This document shows, piece by piece, positions 27,091 to 36,398 of a stretch of 64,000 nt of DNA. Made by a program: the position numbers and the translations under genes. This DNA comes from CAVZMO01 sp963776195 (GTDB lineage Bacteria > Nitrospirota > Thermodesulfovibrionia > Thermodesulfovibrionales > SM23-35). Below the pieces are notes generated by a model that saw only the letters and a list, made by a program, of their open reading frames with translations, was not told the DNA's origin and made no database searches. The stretch is taken from contig CAVZMO010000018.1 in assembly GCA_963776195.1 (NCBI GenBank), forward strand, positions 1-64,000, read 5' to 3'. Every line of letters begins with the position of its first letter. The stretch's first letter is position 1.

Positions 27091-27543
27091 CTATGCGGCG
27101 GAGACGACTACTCCATACGCGGACCCTGCCTTACCATCACTCTCAGGTTGTTCCACCATTTTGTTTCCATCGCAGAGCATTTCAAATATATCTTCAAACA
27201 TGTTTTCGTACTTGACATCTATCCTTTTATAGATTTCCCCCTCGATATAATTATATTTTGAGGCAAATTTCAAAACGTCTTGCGTTTTCGAGGCTGCCTG
27301 CGCTGCATCTGATAATTTATCGAGGAAAATCGTCCTGTGTTCTTTCATGCGCCAGGCCTCTTCGAGATTGATACAAACAAGTTGGGAATGTCTGCAGGCC
27401 AGAGCGGCAAGATAAATCTTCTCTTTCGGAAATCCTTTCGATGCCCTGGTTATTTCTTCCGAAATTTTCGAAGCCGTTTCAAATACAAAACTATAAACCT
27501 CGGAATGCATTTCACCGTTGATGCTGTTTTTCCCGTATCTCAT
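27091..27543 (-). CDS. Four-helix-bundle protein (S23 / 23S rRNA IVP family-like)
   Basis: About 150 aa. HSEVYSFVFETASKISEEIT and the later ACRHSQLVCINLEEAWRM have the helical pattern and length of S23-type four-helix bundles. No catalytic residues. The ATG at 27543 sits behind GAGGGGTGGAG and a GTG 15 nt upstream is the alternative. It begins about 30 nt after the receiver gene, so it likely lies on the same sigma-54-driven transcript. Function unknown. Confidence 0.6.
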   Translation of the reverse strand: MRYGKNSINGEMHSEVYSFVFETASKISEEITRASKGFPKEKIYLAALACRHSQLVCINLEEAWRMKEHRTIFLDKLSDAAQAASKTQDVLKFASKYNYIEGEIYKRIDVKYENMFEDIFEMLCDGNKMVEQPESDGKAGSAYGVVVSAA

Positions 27544-27573
27544 CTCTCCACCCCTCACCCCTTGTATGATTAT

Positions 27574-27963
27574 TTATACCCGTGACGCGTTTGTAACTAC
27601 CCCTAAACTGTTCAATGCTTTTTTTATGATATTGGCAGAAACAGGCTTTTCAAAATAGAAGGCCGCCCCTAAATTGTAGGCATTCTTCATGACGTCCTGA
27701 TTTCCGTATGCCGTTATTAAGATTATCTGGGTTTCAGGATGGCGTTCCTTCACATAACGAATAATCTCCAACCCCTCTTCTCCAGCGAATCCGGAAAGCC
27801 TCAGGTCCGCAATTACTGCATCATAAGCTCGTTCATCCAGGAGTTCCTTGGCATATTCAATATTTTCTGCCGTATCCACAGAGATCTCAGAGTTTTGCAG
27901 AAGTTTCTTGAAAGCCATCAGAATGGCCGGTTCATCATCAACCAGAAGCAAATGATTGTGCAT
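27574..27963 (-). CDS. Single-domain response regulator (CheY-like receiver)
   Basis: 129 aa. LLLVDDEPAIL carries the acidic pocket, ADLRLSG the phospho-acceptor Asp at about 55, ITAY the switch Thr, and FEKPVSA the conserved Lys. There is no output domain. GGAG precedes the ATG at 7 nt spacing. A sigma-54 promoter and an inverted-repeat cluster lie upstream, next to an NtrC-like activator gene, suggesting that phospho-relay controls its expression. Confidence 0.9.
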   Translation of the reverse strand: MHNHLLLVDDEPAILMAFKKLLQNSEISVDTAENIEYAKELLDERAYDAVIADLRLSGFAGEEGLEIIRYVKERHPETQIILITAYGNQDVMKNAYNLGAAFYFEKPVSANIIKKALNSLGVVTNASRV

Positions 27964-28015
27964 TCATTCTCCTTAACATATACCGCAGAGCAAACTCCCT
28001 GCTTCGCCCCGTAAC

Positions 28016-28031
28016 TGCAAAAGGAATGCCA
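28016..28031 (-). promoter_or_regulatory. Sigma-54 (-24/-12) promoter for the receiver gene
   Basis: On the minus strand TGGCATTCCTTTTGCA fits the TGGCAC-N5-TTGCW pattern exactly in spacing: GG and GC are 10 bp apart, with TGGCA and TTGCA both intact. The predicted start site is near 28004, about 40 nt before the ATG at 27963. Confidence 0.85.
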
Positions 28032-28094
28032 CAGACAAGAAATCTGAACAATGCAAGAAAAACAGCTGGTTTCAACGTGGGATCTAATCGGGGA

Positions 28095-28131
28095 ATTCTC
28101 ATTTCTGCAAATGAGTCTCAAGAATGAGAAT
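28095..28131. promoter_or_regulatory. Inverted-repeat cluster, candidate activator-binding site
   Basis: CTCATTT-CTGC-AAATGAG (28098-28115) is a perfect 7-bp inverted repeat. ATTCTCATT (28095-28103) also pairs with AATGAGAAT (28123-28131). These lie about 90-127 bp upstream of the predicted sigma-54 start, where enhancer-binding proteins usually bind. Confidence 0.55.
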
Positions 28132-28184
28132 CTTTGGGAAAATGTGCCGGGAGGTCTGGACCGGGACAATCACAGAAAAGTCTA

Positions 28185-29504
28185 CTAATCGCTCTTGGAT
28201 TTCTTCAGTTTTCTGTACAGCGTGGCTCTTGAAATATTCAATGCCTCTGCAGCCTTCTTTGTATCCCCGCCGAAGCGCTTCAAAACCGTTCGGACATGAT
28301 CATATTCGATATCTGCAAGATCTTTCAGGCTTCTTTTTTGATTGAGTAAAATATGAGAAGAGTCCAGACTGGAAAAATGATCAGGCGCCAACGGCTGCCC
28401 GCGTGCAAGCAGGATGGCTCTTTCCAGTACATTTCTCAGTTCACGAATATTCCCCGGCCATGAATATTCCCGGAGCACTTTCATTATTTGCGGGGATATT
28501 CCCAAGCTGGAAAACCCCAGATTCCTGAAAATGCTGAGGACCAGGCCGGGTATGTCTTCAGGCCGTTCACGGAGGGGAGGGATGACAATCAAAAGCACGT
28601 TGATACGGAAATAAAGGTCCTTGCGGAAACTACCCTTATGTGTTTCTTCCAGAAGGTCCCGGTTTGTAGAGCAAATAAGTCTGAATTCACTCCTGCGGAC
28701 CTTGACCTCACCGAGTCTCCGGTACTGTCTATCTTCAATGACCTTAAGAAACTGCGCTTGAACACCGGAGTCCATATCACTTATCTCATCGAGAAAGAGC
28801 GTCCCCCCGTCCGCAACTTCTATGAGCCCTTGCCTGTCCTGTACAGCATTTGTGAACGAGCCTTTTGCATGACCGAAAAGTTCACTGGCAAGCAAGTCAC
28901 CTTTGAGATTCGAACAATTCACATCTACAAACGGCGCAGAACTGCGGGAACTGTTATCATGGAGCCATCGTGCAAGAACACCCTTGCCGGTGCCTGTCTC
29001 GCCCAAAAGGAGAACAGAGGAATCGGTTTTTGCTGCAAGAGATGCGAGGTTAATCACTTTTTTTATGGCATCGCTTTTGCCGAAATAGATGCTGTCTTTT
29101 CTTTCAAGCCGCTCGTTTGCAAGACATCTTCGCCTGAGGGTCCCGAGCTCAAGGCTTTTTCTCAGAAAAACTTCCAGATCTTCCATGTTGACCGGCTTGG
29201 TCAAAAAATTATCTGCTCCCCTGCGCATGGCTTCAACAGCCACGGGGACATCCCCATGGCCTGTAATGACAATAATAGGGACATCTTGATAATTTTCTCT
29301 TAACTCTATTATCCAGTCCAGGCCATTCCCATCCGGAAGATTGAGATCGAGCAGGACCGCATCAAAACGCTGCGATGAGACAGCGTGCCTTGCTTCGGAC
29401 AGACAGGCAGCTTCCTGAACAGAATACCCCGCTTTTGACAAATATTTCATGAATCCGAACCTGGACCCTTCTTCATCTTCAATTAAGAGGATCTTTGGGT
29501 TCAT
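28185..29504 (-). CDS. NtrC-family sigma-54 activator (response regulator)
   Basis: 439 aa. Receiver (1-120): LLIEDEEGSR, phospho-Asp in AVLLDLNLPDGNG, and TKPV. AAA+ domain (140-370): Walker A GETGTGKGVLARW, Walker B GGTLFLDEISDMD, and the arginine finger region. The sigma-54-contacting loop reads GSFTNA instead of GAFTGA. The Fis-type HTH tail is DTKKAAEALNISRATLYRKL. Its start overlaps the stop of the sensor kinase gene by 4 nt, so the two form a two-component pair. Confidence 0.93.
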   Translation of the reverse strand: MNPKILLIEDEEGSRFGFMKYLSKAGYSVQEAACLSEARHAVSSQRFDAVLLDLNLPDGNGLDWIIELRENYQDVPIIVITGHGDVPVAVEAMRRGADNFLTKPVNMEDLEVFLRKSLELGTLRRRCLANERLERKDSIYFGKSDAIKKVINLASLAAKTDSSVLLLGETGTGKGVLARWLHDNSSRSSAPFVDVNCSNLKGDLLASELFGHAKGSFTNAVQDRQGLIEVADGGTLFLDEISDMDSGVQAQFLKVIEDRQYRRLGEVKVRRSEFRLICSTNRDLLEETHKGSFRKDLYFRINVLLIVIPPLRERPEDIPGLVLSIFRNLGFSSLGISPQIMKVLREYSWPGNIRELRNVLERAILLARGQPLAPDHFSSLDSSHILLNQKRSLKDLADIEYDHVRTVLKRFGGDTKKAAEALNISRATLYRKLKKSKSD

Positions 29505-32500
29505 GATTGCCCTTCACAAACAATCGGCATAACAATTTCAACAATGCATCCTGGTGGGATTTCGTTATTTCTGATTATCACGTCCCCGCCGAGTGCCTGA
29601 ATAATGTTCTTGACGATACTTAACCCCAAACCATTCCCTCTCTTCCTCGTCGTAAAAAACGGCTCAAATACCCTCTGGAGGTTTTCAGGGGGGACACCTG
29701 TGCCCTGATCAATGACACAGATCCGGGCGGTTGTCTTCTTCGGCGTCGAGATCACAAAACGGATTTCGCTCCCCTCAGGGCTGTGCTGGGCTGCATTCTC
29801 CAATAGGTTCAGAAATACCTGTTGAAGCTTCGAACTGTCTGCCATTACACTCATATAATCCTGCCCCGCAGGTAAGATTAATCGCACTTTGTGGCTCTGC
29901 GATATGGGTGTCTGTTTCCATAAATCCACCGCTGCTGTACATATCGCCGGTAAGAACTCCCTATGCAGGCTGGACGGCCCAATCGGTTTCCCCAGATCCA
30001 ACAGATCCCCCATCAATTGCGACAGACGGTCCACCTGCGTCCGGATATGATCCAGAAAAGGCTTATACTCAGGGTTGTCTCCAATATCCTGGAAAAGGGC
30101 CTCAGTTATTGCCAATATGGCATTCAGCGGGTTACGCACCTCATGGGCCACACCGGCAGCCATTTGACCCAACAGCTTCATTTTGTCAAATTGTCGCAGC
30201 TGTACCTCCATGATGTCCCGTTCAAACTCATACGCCACATACCTAGCAAAAATTTCGATTAGCCGGATTTCATCCTCCGTGAATGTCCGGTCGGCATAGT
30301 CCATTGCACAGATAAATCCGGCTATTTTCCCGCCGATGGTCTTTATCGGAACACCGACATGGGTTTTGAAATTATGCGATGAGATGATTTCGTGATCAGG
30401 AAAAAGTTGCTGAAGCGGGCCCCTCATCTGACAGGGCTCCTTCTTTTCAATTACGATCGCACAGGGGGAATATTCCAGTGGAGTTAATTCGTGATGGCTA
30501 AACGTTCCATCCGTTATCCTCGATATCATCCTCACCCGGTCTTCTTCAATATGCTGGACCGAGACATAAGAGACCTTCAGAAGTTTTGACAGGTTGTACA
30601 CCACCTGATCGCACACCGCTTCATATGAACCGCGCATGGTTGTCGCAATATTGTACACCGACTGCAGGGCTTCAAGGCTTTGTACCAGTCTCTCCTCGGC
30701 CCGCTTGCGTTTGGTTATGTCTTTTTGTAAAACAACGATATTAACGACGTCACCTTGCTCATTGCAGACAGCTGAAGCAGTACAATCAACATTAATAACC
30801 GAACCGTCCTTGCGCACAATATCTGTTTCCAGCCGGATAAACTTGACAAACTTCTGCTTAAAAAGGGCAGGGAATTCTTCGCGCCAGATCTCCTGTGAAG
30901 CCGGAGTAAAGAATGCGGCGATATCTGAACCGAGCAGTTCGTCATCCGTATATCCCAATGTATTAACCACTGCAATATTAAGTTGAATAATTGTTCCATT
31001 CTTGTCCAATACATAGATGGAGTCCGTTACAGAATTAAAAAAAGAGCGAAGCCTCCCTTCGCTCTCAAACAGCGCATCTTCAGCCCGTTTCCTCTCCGTA
31101 ATATCTTCAATAACCCCGTCAATCCATTTAATACCGCCGTTTTCGTCATACTGCACCTTCGCTGTCACTGAACCCCATATACATGTGCCGTCTTTTTTCC
31201 GGAGTTCAAGTTTCTCATCTTTAACAAAGCCCTGTTTTTGTATTTTTTCGACAAATCGTTTTCTCTCTTCAGGATCCTGATAAAGCTCATATGTCGGAAT
31301 CTTCATGAACTCCTCATTCGAATCATAACCGAACATTTTGACCATAGTGGGATTAGCCTGGAGGAAATACCCGTGAGGCCCGCCGGTGTTTCTATATATT
31401 CCGATATTTATATTCTCGATAAGCGTCCGGTATTTCTCTTCGCTCTTGCGCAGGGCTTCCTCTGCCCGCTTTCGCTCGGTGACATCCCTCACCACCGTTA
31501 TAATGGCTTTAGGATTTCCCTCCGCATCCTTGATCAATCCGCCTTTCAGCTCGCAGGGGAAGAGGGCGCCGTCCATTTTTTTTAAAGAATATTCAACTAT
31601 TTTCTGTGTGCCGGTTTCCAGCAATTGCCGTATGTCCGATAGGGTTTTCCCCAGGTCTCCGAAAGAAACAAAATCCAGTCCGTTTCTGCCGCTTATTTCA
31701 TCCGCACTTTCAAAGCCGAATAATTTTAAAGCCGATTGGTTGACCATAAGTATATTTGTATTCAAATCCATCAGTACGATAGCATCGGGAGAGGTTTCTA
31801 TCAAAGTACGATAGCGTTCCTCACTTTCCCGCAGCGCCTTCTCCGCCTGTTTGTGTTTTGTAATATCCAGAATAGATATTATGCTCTTTTTCGTAGCCGG
31901 AATGAGGGCAGCGGTTATGGAGACATCTTTCACGTTACCCTGCCTGTCGATTACCCTTGTTTCATAGGTTTTTGGGACGGCATCAGGATTAATTCTTCTC
32001 AGACAATGATATTCCCTCAATCTGTCCAGATCTTCCCCCGCGATAAAATCGTCCCATTTTTTTATGCCCACTATCTCTTCCTCTGAATATCCGAAGAGTT
32101 TCTCGGACTCCATATTAACCATCGATATGGCCATGTCTTCTTCAACGATAATTGTTGCGGTCCCGGTGGTTTCAAAGATCGTTCTGTATAAGTCCTCGGA
32201 TTTCTTCAGGGCCTTTTCAGTCCGGGTACGGTGAATGGCATCGGCAAAAATCGAGGCGAGTTGATCAACCAGGGCAAGATCTTTTTTTGTATAATTTCTA
32301 TCGGAATTGGCCAGCGAAATCAGCCCGACGAGTTGACCTTGAACCAGGGAGGGGACTGAAAGAAACCGGTGAATCGGCAGATGACCGGGCGGAGTTCCCG
32401 ATGACCGCGGGTCGCTTGACGGTTTATTGGAAAGCAGGGGTTTCCTGTTATTTAACACCCAACCCCACAGCCCTTTAAAATCCTTAAAAACAAAGGACTT

Positions 32501-32770
32501 GTCTTTGATCCGGCAAATCCCCCAGACATCTCCGATAAAGGTGGGAACAATGAGATAGCCGGTACTTGTATCTATATACCCGACAAAACCGAACTCGCTG
32601 TTCGTGAGACTTTTCGCGTGTCTGAGTACCAATGATGAAATATCTTTGATCGAGGCGCCGGATAAAAGACTTCTCGATAATTCAGCTATCGCTGAGTTGA
32701 CCTTCATTTCCCATGATGCCTTTTTCCCCGGTTGCACGCACTTCGCTCTTTCACTCCTTATGGCTCTCAT
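29501..32770 (-). CDS. Multi-PAS/GAF sensor histidine kinase
   Basis: 1089 aa with no TM helix, so cytoplasmic. GAF domain (about 15-190), four PAS domains (about 193-690; repeated KALRESEERYRTLIE, PDAIVLMD, GSVINVDCTASAV and similar), a second GAF (700-850), HisKA with the phospho-accepting His in AAGVAHEVRNPLNAILA, and HATPase_c (N box ENAAQHSPEGSEI, G boxes DQGTG and GNGLGLSIV). Partner of the downstream NtrC-like activator. The two GAF domains suggest sensing of a small molecule or redox state. Confidence 0.93.
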   Translation of the reverse strand: MRAIRSERAKCVQPGKKASWEMKVNSAIAELSRSLLSGASIKDISSLVLRHAKSLTNSEFGFVGYIDTSTGYLIVPTFIGDVWGICRIKDKSFVFKDFKGLWGWVLNNRKPLLSNKPSSDPRSSGTPPGHLPIHRFLSVPSLVQGQLVGLISLANSDRNYTKKDLALVDQLASIFADAIHRTRTEKALKKSEDLYRTIFETTGTATIIVEEDMAISMVNMESEKLFGYSEEEIVGIKKWDDFIAGEDLDRLREYHCLRRINPDAVPKTYETRVIDRQGNVKDVSITAALIPATKKSIISILDITKHKQAEKALRESEERYRTLIETSPDAIVLMDLNTNILMVNQSALKLFGFESADEISGRNGLDFVSFGDLGKTLSDIRQLLETGTQKIVEYSLKKMDGALFPCELKGGLIKDAEGNPKAIITVVRDVTERKRAEEALRKSEEKYRTLIENINIGIYRNTGGPHGYFLQANPTMVKMFGYDSNEEFMKIPTYELYQDPEERKRFVEKIQKQGFVKDEKLELRKKDGTCIWGSVTAKVQYDENGGIKWIDGVIEDITERKRAEDALFESEGRLRSFFNSVTDSIYVLDKNGTIIQLNIAVVNTLGYTDDELLGSDIAAFFTPASQEIWREEFPALFKQKFVKFIRLETDIVRKDGSVINVDCTASAVCNEQGDVVNIVVLQKDITKRKRAEERLVQSLEALQSVYNIATTMRGSYEAVCDQVVYNLSKLLKVSYVSVQHIEEDRVRMISRITDGTFSHHELTPLEYSPCAIVIEKKEPCQMRGPLQQLFPDHEIISSHNFKTHVGVPIKTIGGKIAGFICAMDYADRTFTEDEIRLIEIFARYVAYEFERDIMEVQLRQFDKMKLLGQMAAGVAHEVRNPLNAILAITEALFQDIGDNPEYKPFLDHIRTQVDRLSQLMGDLLDLGKPIGPSSLHREFLPAICTAAVDLWKQTPISQSHKVRLILPAGQDYMSVMADSSKLQQVFLNLLENAAQHSPEGSEIRFVISTPKKTTARICVIDQGTGVPPENLQRVFEPFFTTRKRGNGLGLSIVKNIIQALGGDVIIRNNEIPPGCIVEIVMPIVCEGQS

Positions 32771-32890
32771 AAAGGTTTCTTACTATCAGGCAGATAATTC
32801 ATATTAGATTTTATCAAAAAAAGTCGAAAACCATCTCAATAAATAGAATTTTAAGTGATATAATTAGCTTAACCCATATAAGGAGTGATT

Positions 32891-35329
32891 ATGACTAAAT
32901 TTATTGATCCTGAAAAATATGCGATTCCCCTGGAAAAGCTTCGCTGGATCTGTCCCGAGGATATGTTCCAGTTTGCGTGCACCACAGATGTTGAGCCGCT
33001 GAAGGAATTTATCGGACAGCAAAGAGCCATTGATTCCATCAATTTCGGCCTTGCGGTCGGGAGAGCAGGCTATAACCTTTTTCTGACCGGCCTTTCGGGA
33101 ACGGGAAAGGCGGCGACTATTAAGAGCCGCTTACAGAGATTCATCAAAGAAAGAGAAGCCAAAGGCATAAAATATGAGATTCATGATTGGTGTTATGTTT
33201 ACAACTTTTCTGTTCCCGACCAGCCCCGTATCCTTAACCTGCCCCAGGGACTCGGAAGGTCTTTCAGCAATCATATAGATGAGCTGTTGAAAACACTCAG
33301 AGAAGAAATACCGAAGACACTCGGCAGTGAAGAGTATAACAAAAGAAAACAGGAAATTATGGAAGGGCATCAGAGAAGGTACCAGGATTCGCTGGACGCC
33401 CTGGATAAGGAAGCCGCTGAAAAAAGCCTGATGGTCCAACTCTCGCCGATGGGCGCCGCTGTCGTTCCTTTGCGTGATGGGAAACCTTTATCGAGGGAGG
33501 AATTTCTGACTCTGCCCGAGTCCGAAAGAGAAGAGATCGAGGGAAAACGTATCGAGATGATGCGGAAAGTCGAAGACACCTATTCACGCCTTCGAGAGCT
33601 GGAAAAAGAAGTAGGCGAAAAGGTGAAAGAGATCGACCTCAAAGCCGGGGAATTCGCCATAGCACGCCCTTTTGAAGAGCTGTTCAAGAGGTATGCCGAG
33701 TATCCGGAAGTCATCAGTTTTCTGAAAGAAGTGAGGGAATATACCCTTGCTAAGCTGGAATTGTTCATGCAGGCGCCGACGCCCCAGCAGGTTCCCGCCC
33801 CTCCTTCGCTTACGCAAACGGACCAGTTCATGGCTTATAAGGTCAATGTCTTTGTCGATAACAGTTCGGTCAGCGGTCCTCCTATCATTATCGAGCCGAA
33901 TCCCAATTGGTTCAACATGTTCGGGAAAATCGAAAGAAAGGCGATGATGGGGACGTATACAAGTGACCATACCATGATCAAAGCGGGAGCGGTCCAATCA
34001 GCCAACGGTGGCTATCTGATACTGAACATCCGTGACGTCTTGCTTAATCCGGGTGTGTGGGAGGGGCTGAAGAGGGTTATTAAGACCAGAGAGGTCAGAG
34101 TTGAAGACCCCTGGGAGCAGTTCGGTTTCATTGCTCCCCAGGGAATGAGAATCCAGCCCATGCCTATAGAGTTCAAAATTATTGTGATGGGTGAAGATAC
34201 TGTCTATGAACTTTTGACTATGTATGACGAAGAATTCTGGGAGATGTTCAAAGTTAAAGCGGACTTCGATTATCAGATGCAGCGTTCCGACGAGAACATG
34301 AAGTCTTATGCCTGTTATATTCGCAGCTGCTGTGATGAAGAAAAGCTCTTGCCCTTTGATCGCACGGGAGTTGCCAAAGTCATAGAATATGCGGCCAGAG
34401 CGGCCGGCGATCAGGAAAAACTCTCTGCCAGATTCGGTCCGTTGAAAGACTTGCTCATCGAAGCCGACTACTGGGCGAGGGAATCGAATAGCCAGATGAT
34501 AACAGGAGAACATATCGAGAAAGCCATGAAAGAAAAGATTCATCGCCTTGACCTCGTAGCCGAGCGCATCCGGGAGATGATCAGGGAAGGGACCATAATG
34601 GTCGATGTCGAGGGAGAGGTTATAGGACAGCTTAATGGATTGGCAGTATATGATCTCGGGATTTTCAGCTTCGGACGGCCTAACCGCATCACCGCCAAAA
34701 CGTTCCTTGGGAGGCGGGGTGTAATCAATATTGAAAGAGAATCCCAGTTGAGCGGACGCATCCATGACAAGGGTGTCCTTATCCTGTCAGGGTATTTGGG
34801 ATCGAAATATGCCCAGGACAAACCTTTATCCCTTTCAGCGAGTATCTGCTTTGAACAGTCCTATTCAGGGGTGGAAGGGGACAGCGCTTCTTCAACAGAG
34901 CTCTATGCGGTATTATCAAGCCTTGCCGATCTTCCGATAAAACAAAATATAGCCGTCACCGGCTCCGTGAACCAGAAAGGAGAGGTCCAGCCGATCGGCG
35001 GGGCCAATCAAAAGATTGAGGGTTTTTTCGATGTCTGCAAAGCCAAGGGATTGACGGGTGAGCAGGCGGTTATGATCCCCTATCAAAACATCAGGAATCT
35101 GATGTTGCGGGAGGATCTTATAAAAGCGGTACGGGATGGCCTATTCCATATTTATGCGGTGAAGACGATTGATCAGGGCATTGAGGTTCTGACCGGCGTG
35201 CCTGCAGGAGAAAGACAAGCGGATGGCACTTATCCCGAAGGGACGGTGAATCACCGGGTGAACAGGCAGCTCCGGGAATATGCCCAAAAACTGAAAGGAT
35301 ATTATTCTTCCGAGCCGGAGAATGTTTAA
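32891..35329 (+). CDS. Lon-like ATP-dependent protease (AAA_32 family)
   Basis: About 812 aa. The ATG at 32891 follows AAGGAG by 5 nt. N-terminal LonB-like region: EFIGQQRAIDSINFGLAVGR. The Walker A is FLTGLSGTGKAATIK, where Ala replaces the usual Ser/Thr after GK. A long coiled coil (about 130-290) and AAA lid follow. The protease domain has the catalytic Ser in GDSASSTEL and Lys in GGANQKIEG. This matches the AAA_32 (PF13654)-plus-Lon-protease architecture, distinct from classical LonA. It is on its own transcript, upstream of a radical SAM gene. Confidence 0.9.
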   Translation: MTKFIDPEKYAIPLEKLRWICPEDMFQFACTTDVEPLKEFIGQQRAIDSINFGLAVGRAGYNLFLTGLSGTGKAATIKSRLQRFIKEREAKGIKYEIHDWCYVYNFSVPDQPRILNLPQGLGRSFSNHIDELLKTLREEIPKTLGSEEYNKRKQEIMEGHQRRYQDSLDALDKEAAEKSLMVQLSPMGAAVVPLRDGKPLSREEFLTLPESEREEIEGKRIEMMRKVEDTYSRLRELEKEVGEKVKEIDLKAGEFAIARPFEELFKRYAEYPEVISFLKEVREYTLAKLELFMQAPTPQQVPAPPSLTQTDQFMAYKVNVFVDNSSVSGPPIIIEPNPNWFNMFGKIERKAMMGTYTSDHTMIKAGAVQSANGGYLILNIRDVLLNPGVWEGLKRVIKTREVRVEDPWEQFGFIAPQGMRIQPMPIEFKIIVMGEDTVYELLTMYDEEFWEMFKVKADFDYQMQRSDENMKSYACYIRSCCDEEKLLPFDRTGVAKVIEYAARAAGDQEKLSARFGPLKDLLIEADYWARESNSQMITGEHIEKAMKEKIHRLDLVAERIREMIREGTIMVDVEGEVIGQLNGLAVYDLGIFSFGRPNRITAKTFLGRRGVINIERESQLSGRIHDKGVLILSGYLGSKYAQDKPLSLSASICFEQSYSGVEGDSASSTELYAVLSSLADLPIKQNIAVTGSVNQKGEVQPIGGANQKIEGFFDVCKAKGLTGEQAVMIPYQNIRNLMLREDLIKAVRDGLFHIYAVKTIDQGIEVLTGVPAGERQADGTYPEGTVNHRVNRQLREYAQKLKGYYSSEPENV

Positions 35330-35382
35330 GTGAATGGGCCCGCCATTTGACATATCCGGGATTAAAGCGAAATAATGGAGTT

Positions 35383-36312
35383 ATGGAAAGGCGATATAAC
35401 TCTTTTGGCCCGTATATCAAGAAACGATTCGGCATAACCGTTTATAAAGTGAATGTTGACGCGGGTTTCACCTGCCCTAACAGGGACGGAACCGTCGGGA
35501 CTTCCGGCTGTATTTACTGCAACAACGACAGCTTCAGGCCGAATTCCTGCAGGCCGACTCTATCGGTAAGTGAACAGATAAAGAACGGTATTGAATACAT
35601 TAAAGGGAGATATAAGGCGAATAAGTTTCTCGTCTACTTTCAGCCCTATACAAACACCTATGCCCCTGTCCATGAATTGGAGTATCTCTACAAAAATGCT
35701 TTATCCGAACCTTCTGTCATAGGGCTCGCTATCGGCACAAGGCCGGATACTGTGGATGAAGAAAAGATTGCGCTCCTCGAATCCCTGGCCGAGAAGCATT
35801 TTATTCTTGTCGAGTATGGCATGCAGTCGATGTATGACAGATCCCTTGAGTTCATAAACCGCGGGCATAATTATGCCACATTTAAGAAGGCCCTCGATTT
35901 GACCAGGAACAGGGGGATATTGATAGGAGCGCATATTATTGTAGGTTTCCCGACAGAGACAAGAGAGGAAACGCTCTCGATGGCGGATGAGCTTTCGCAT
36001 CTGCCGATCGATTTTCTCAAGATACACCAGCTCCAGGTGATCAAAGATACACCATTGGAACTTATGTATAAGGAGAACCCCTTTCATGTTTTTGAGTACG
36101 ATGAATACCTTGAATTTGTTGCCGATTTTATTGAAAGCCTTTCTCCCCGTATCGTTCTCCAGAGGTTATTTGCCACAGCCCCTGATAGCATTCTGATCGC
36201 GCCGCAATGGGGTAAAAGCAGACAGGAGATTTTGCGGGATATCGAGAAAAGGCTGGAGGTCAGAGATACCTTTCAGGGTAAAAGGATGAAGGTTCATGCA
36301 GGAATAAAATGA
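35383..36312 (+). CDS. TIGR01212-type radical SAM protein (YhcC-like)
   Basis: About 309 aa from the ATG at 35383 behind GGAG. The cysteine motif is wide: CPNRDGTVGTSGCIYC (C-x11-C-x2-C), typical of this family rather than the classic CxxxCxxC. LVYFQPYTNTYAP, VEYGMQSM and HIIVGFPTETREETL are conserved. It binds SAM and a 4Fe-4S cluster; the substrate is unknown. It starts 54 nt after the Lon-like gene. Confidence 0.92.
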   Translation: MERRYNSFGPYIKKRFGITVYKVNVDAGFTCPNRDGTVGTSGCIYCNNDSFRPNSCRPTLSVSEQIKNGIEYIKGRYKANKFLVYFQPYTNTYAPVHELEYLYKNALSEPSVIGLAIGTRPDTVDEEKIALLESLAEKHFILVEYGMQSMYDRSLEFINRGHNYATFKKALDLTRNRGILIGAHIIVGFPTETREETLSMADELSHLPIDFLKIHQLQVIKDTPLELMYKENPFHVFEYDEYLEFVADFIESLSPRIVLQRLFATAPDSILIAPQWGKSRQEILRDIEKRLEVRDTFQGKRMKVHAGIK

Positions 36313-36398
36313 ACGGACAGACATACCTCAAAAGCTTTACAAAACTTTGACATCTGCACATTATTTCTAAATTTTCCTTGGGGTTAACAGATTTTGAT

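Noticed and set aside
28488..29303. 271-aa open frame antisense to the NtrC-like gene
   Set aside because: Shadow of a clear AAA+ gene.
33998..34765. 255-aa open frame antisense to the Lon-like gene
   Set aside because: Falls wholly within a well-supported protease gene, has no motif and no ribosome site.
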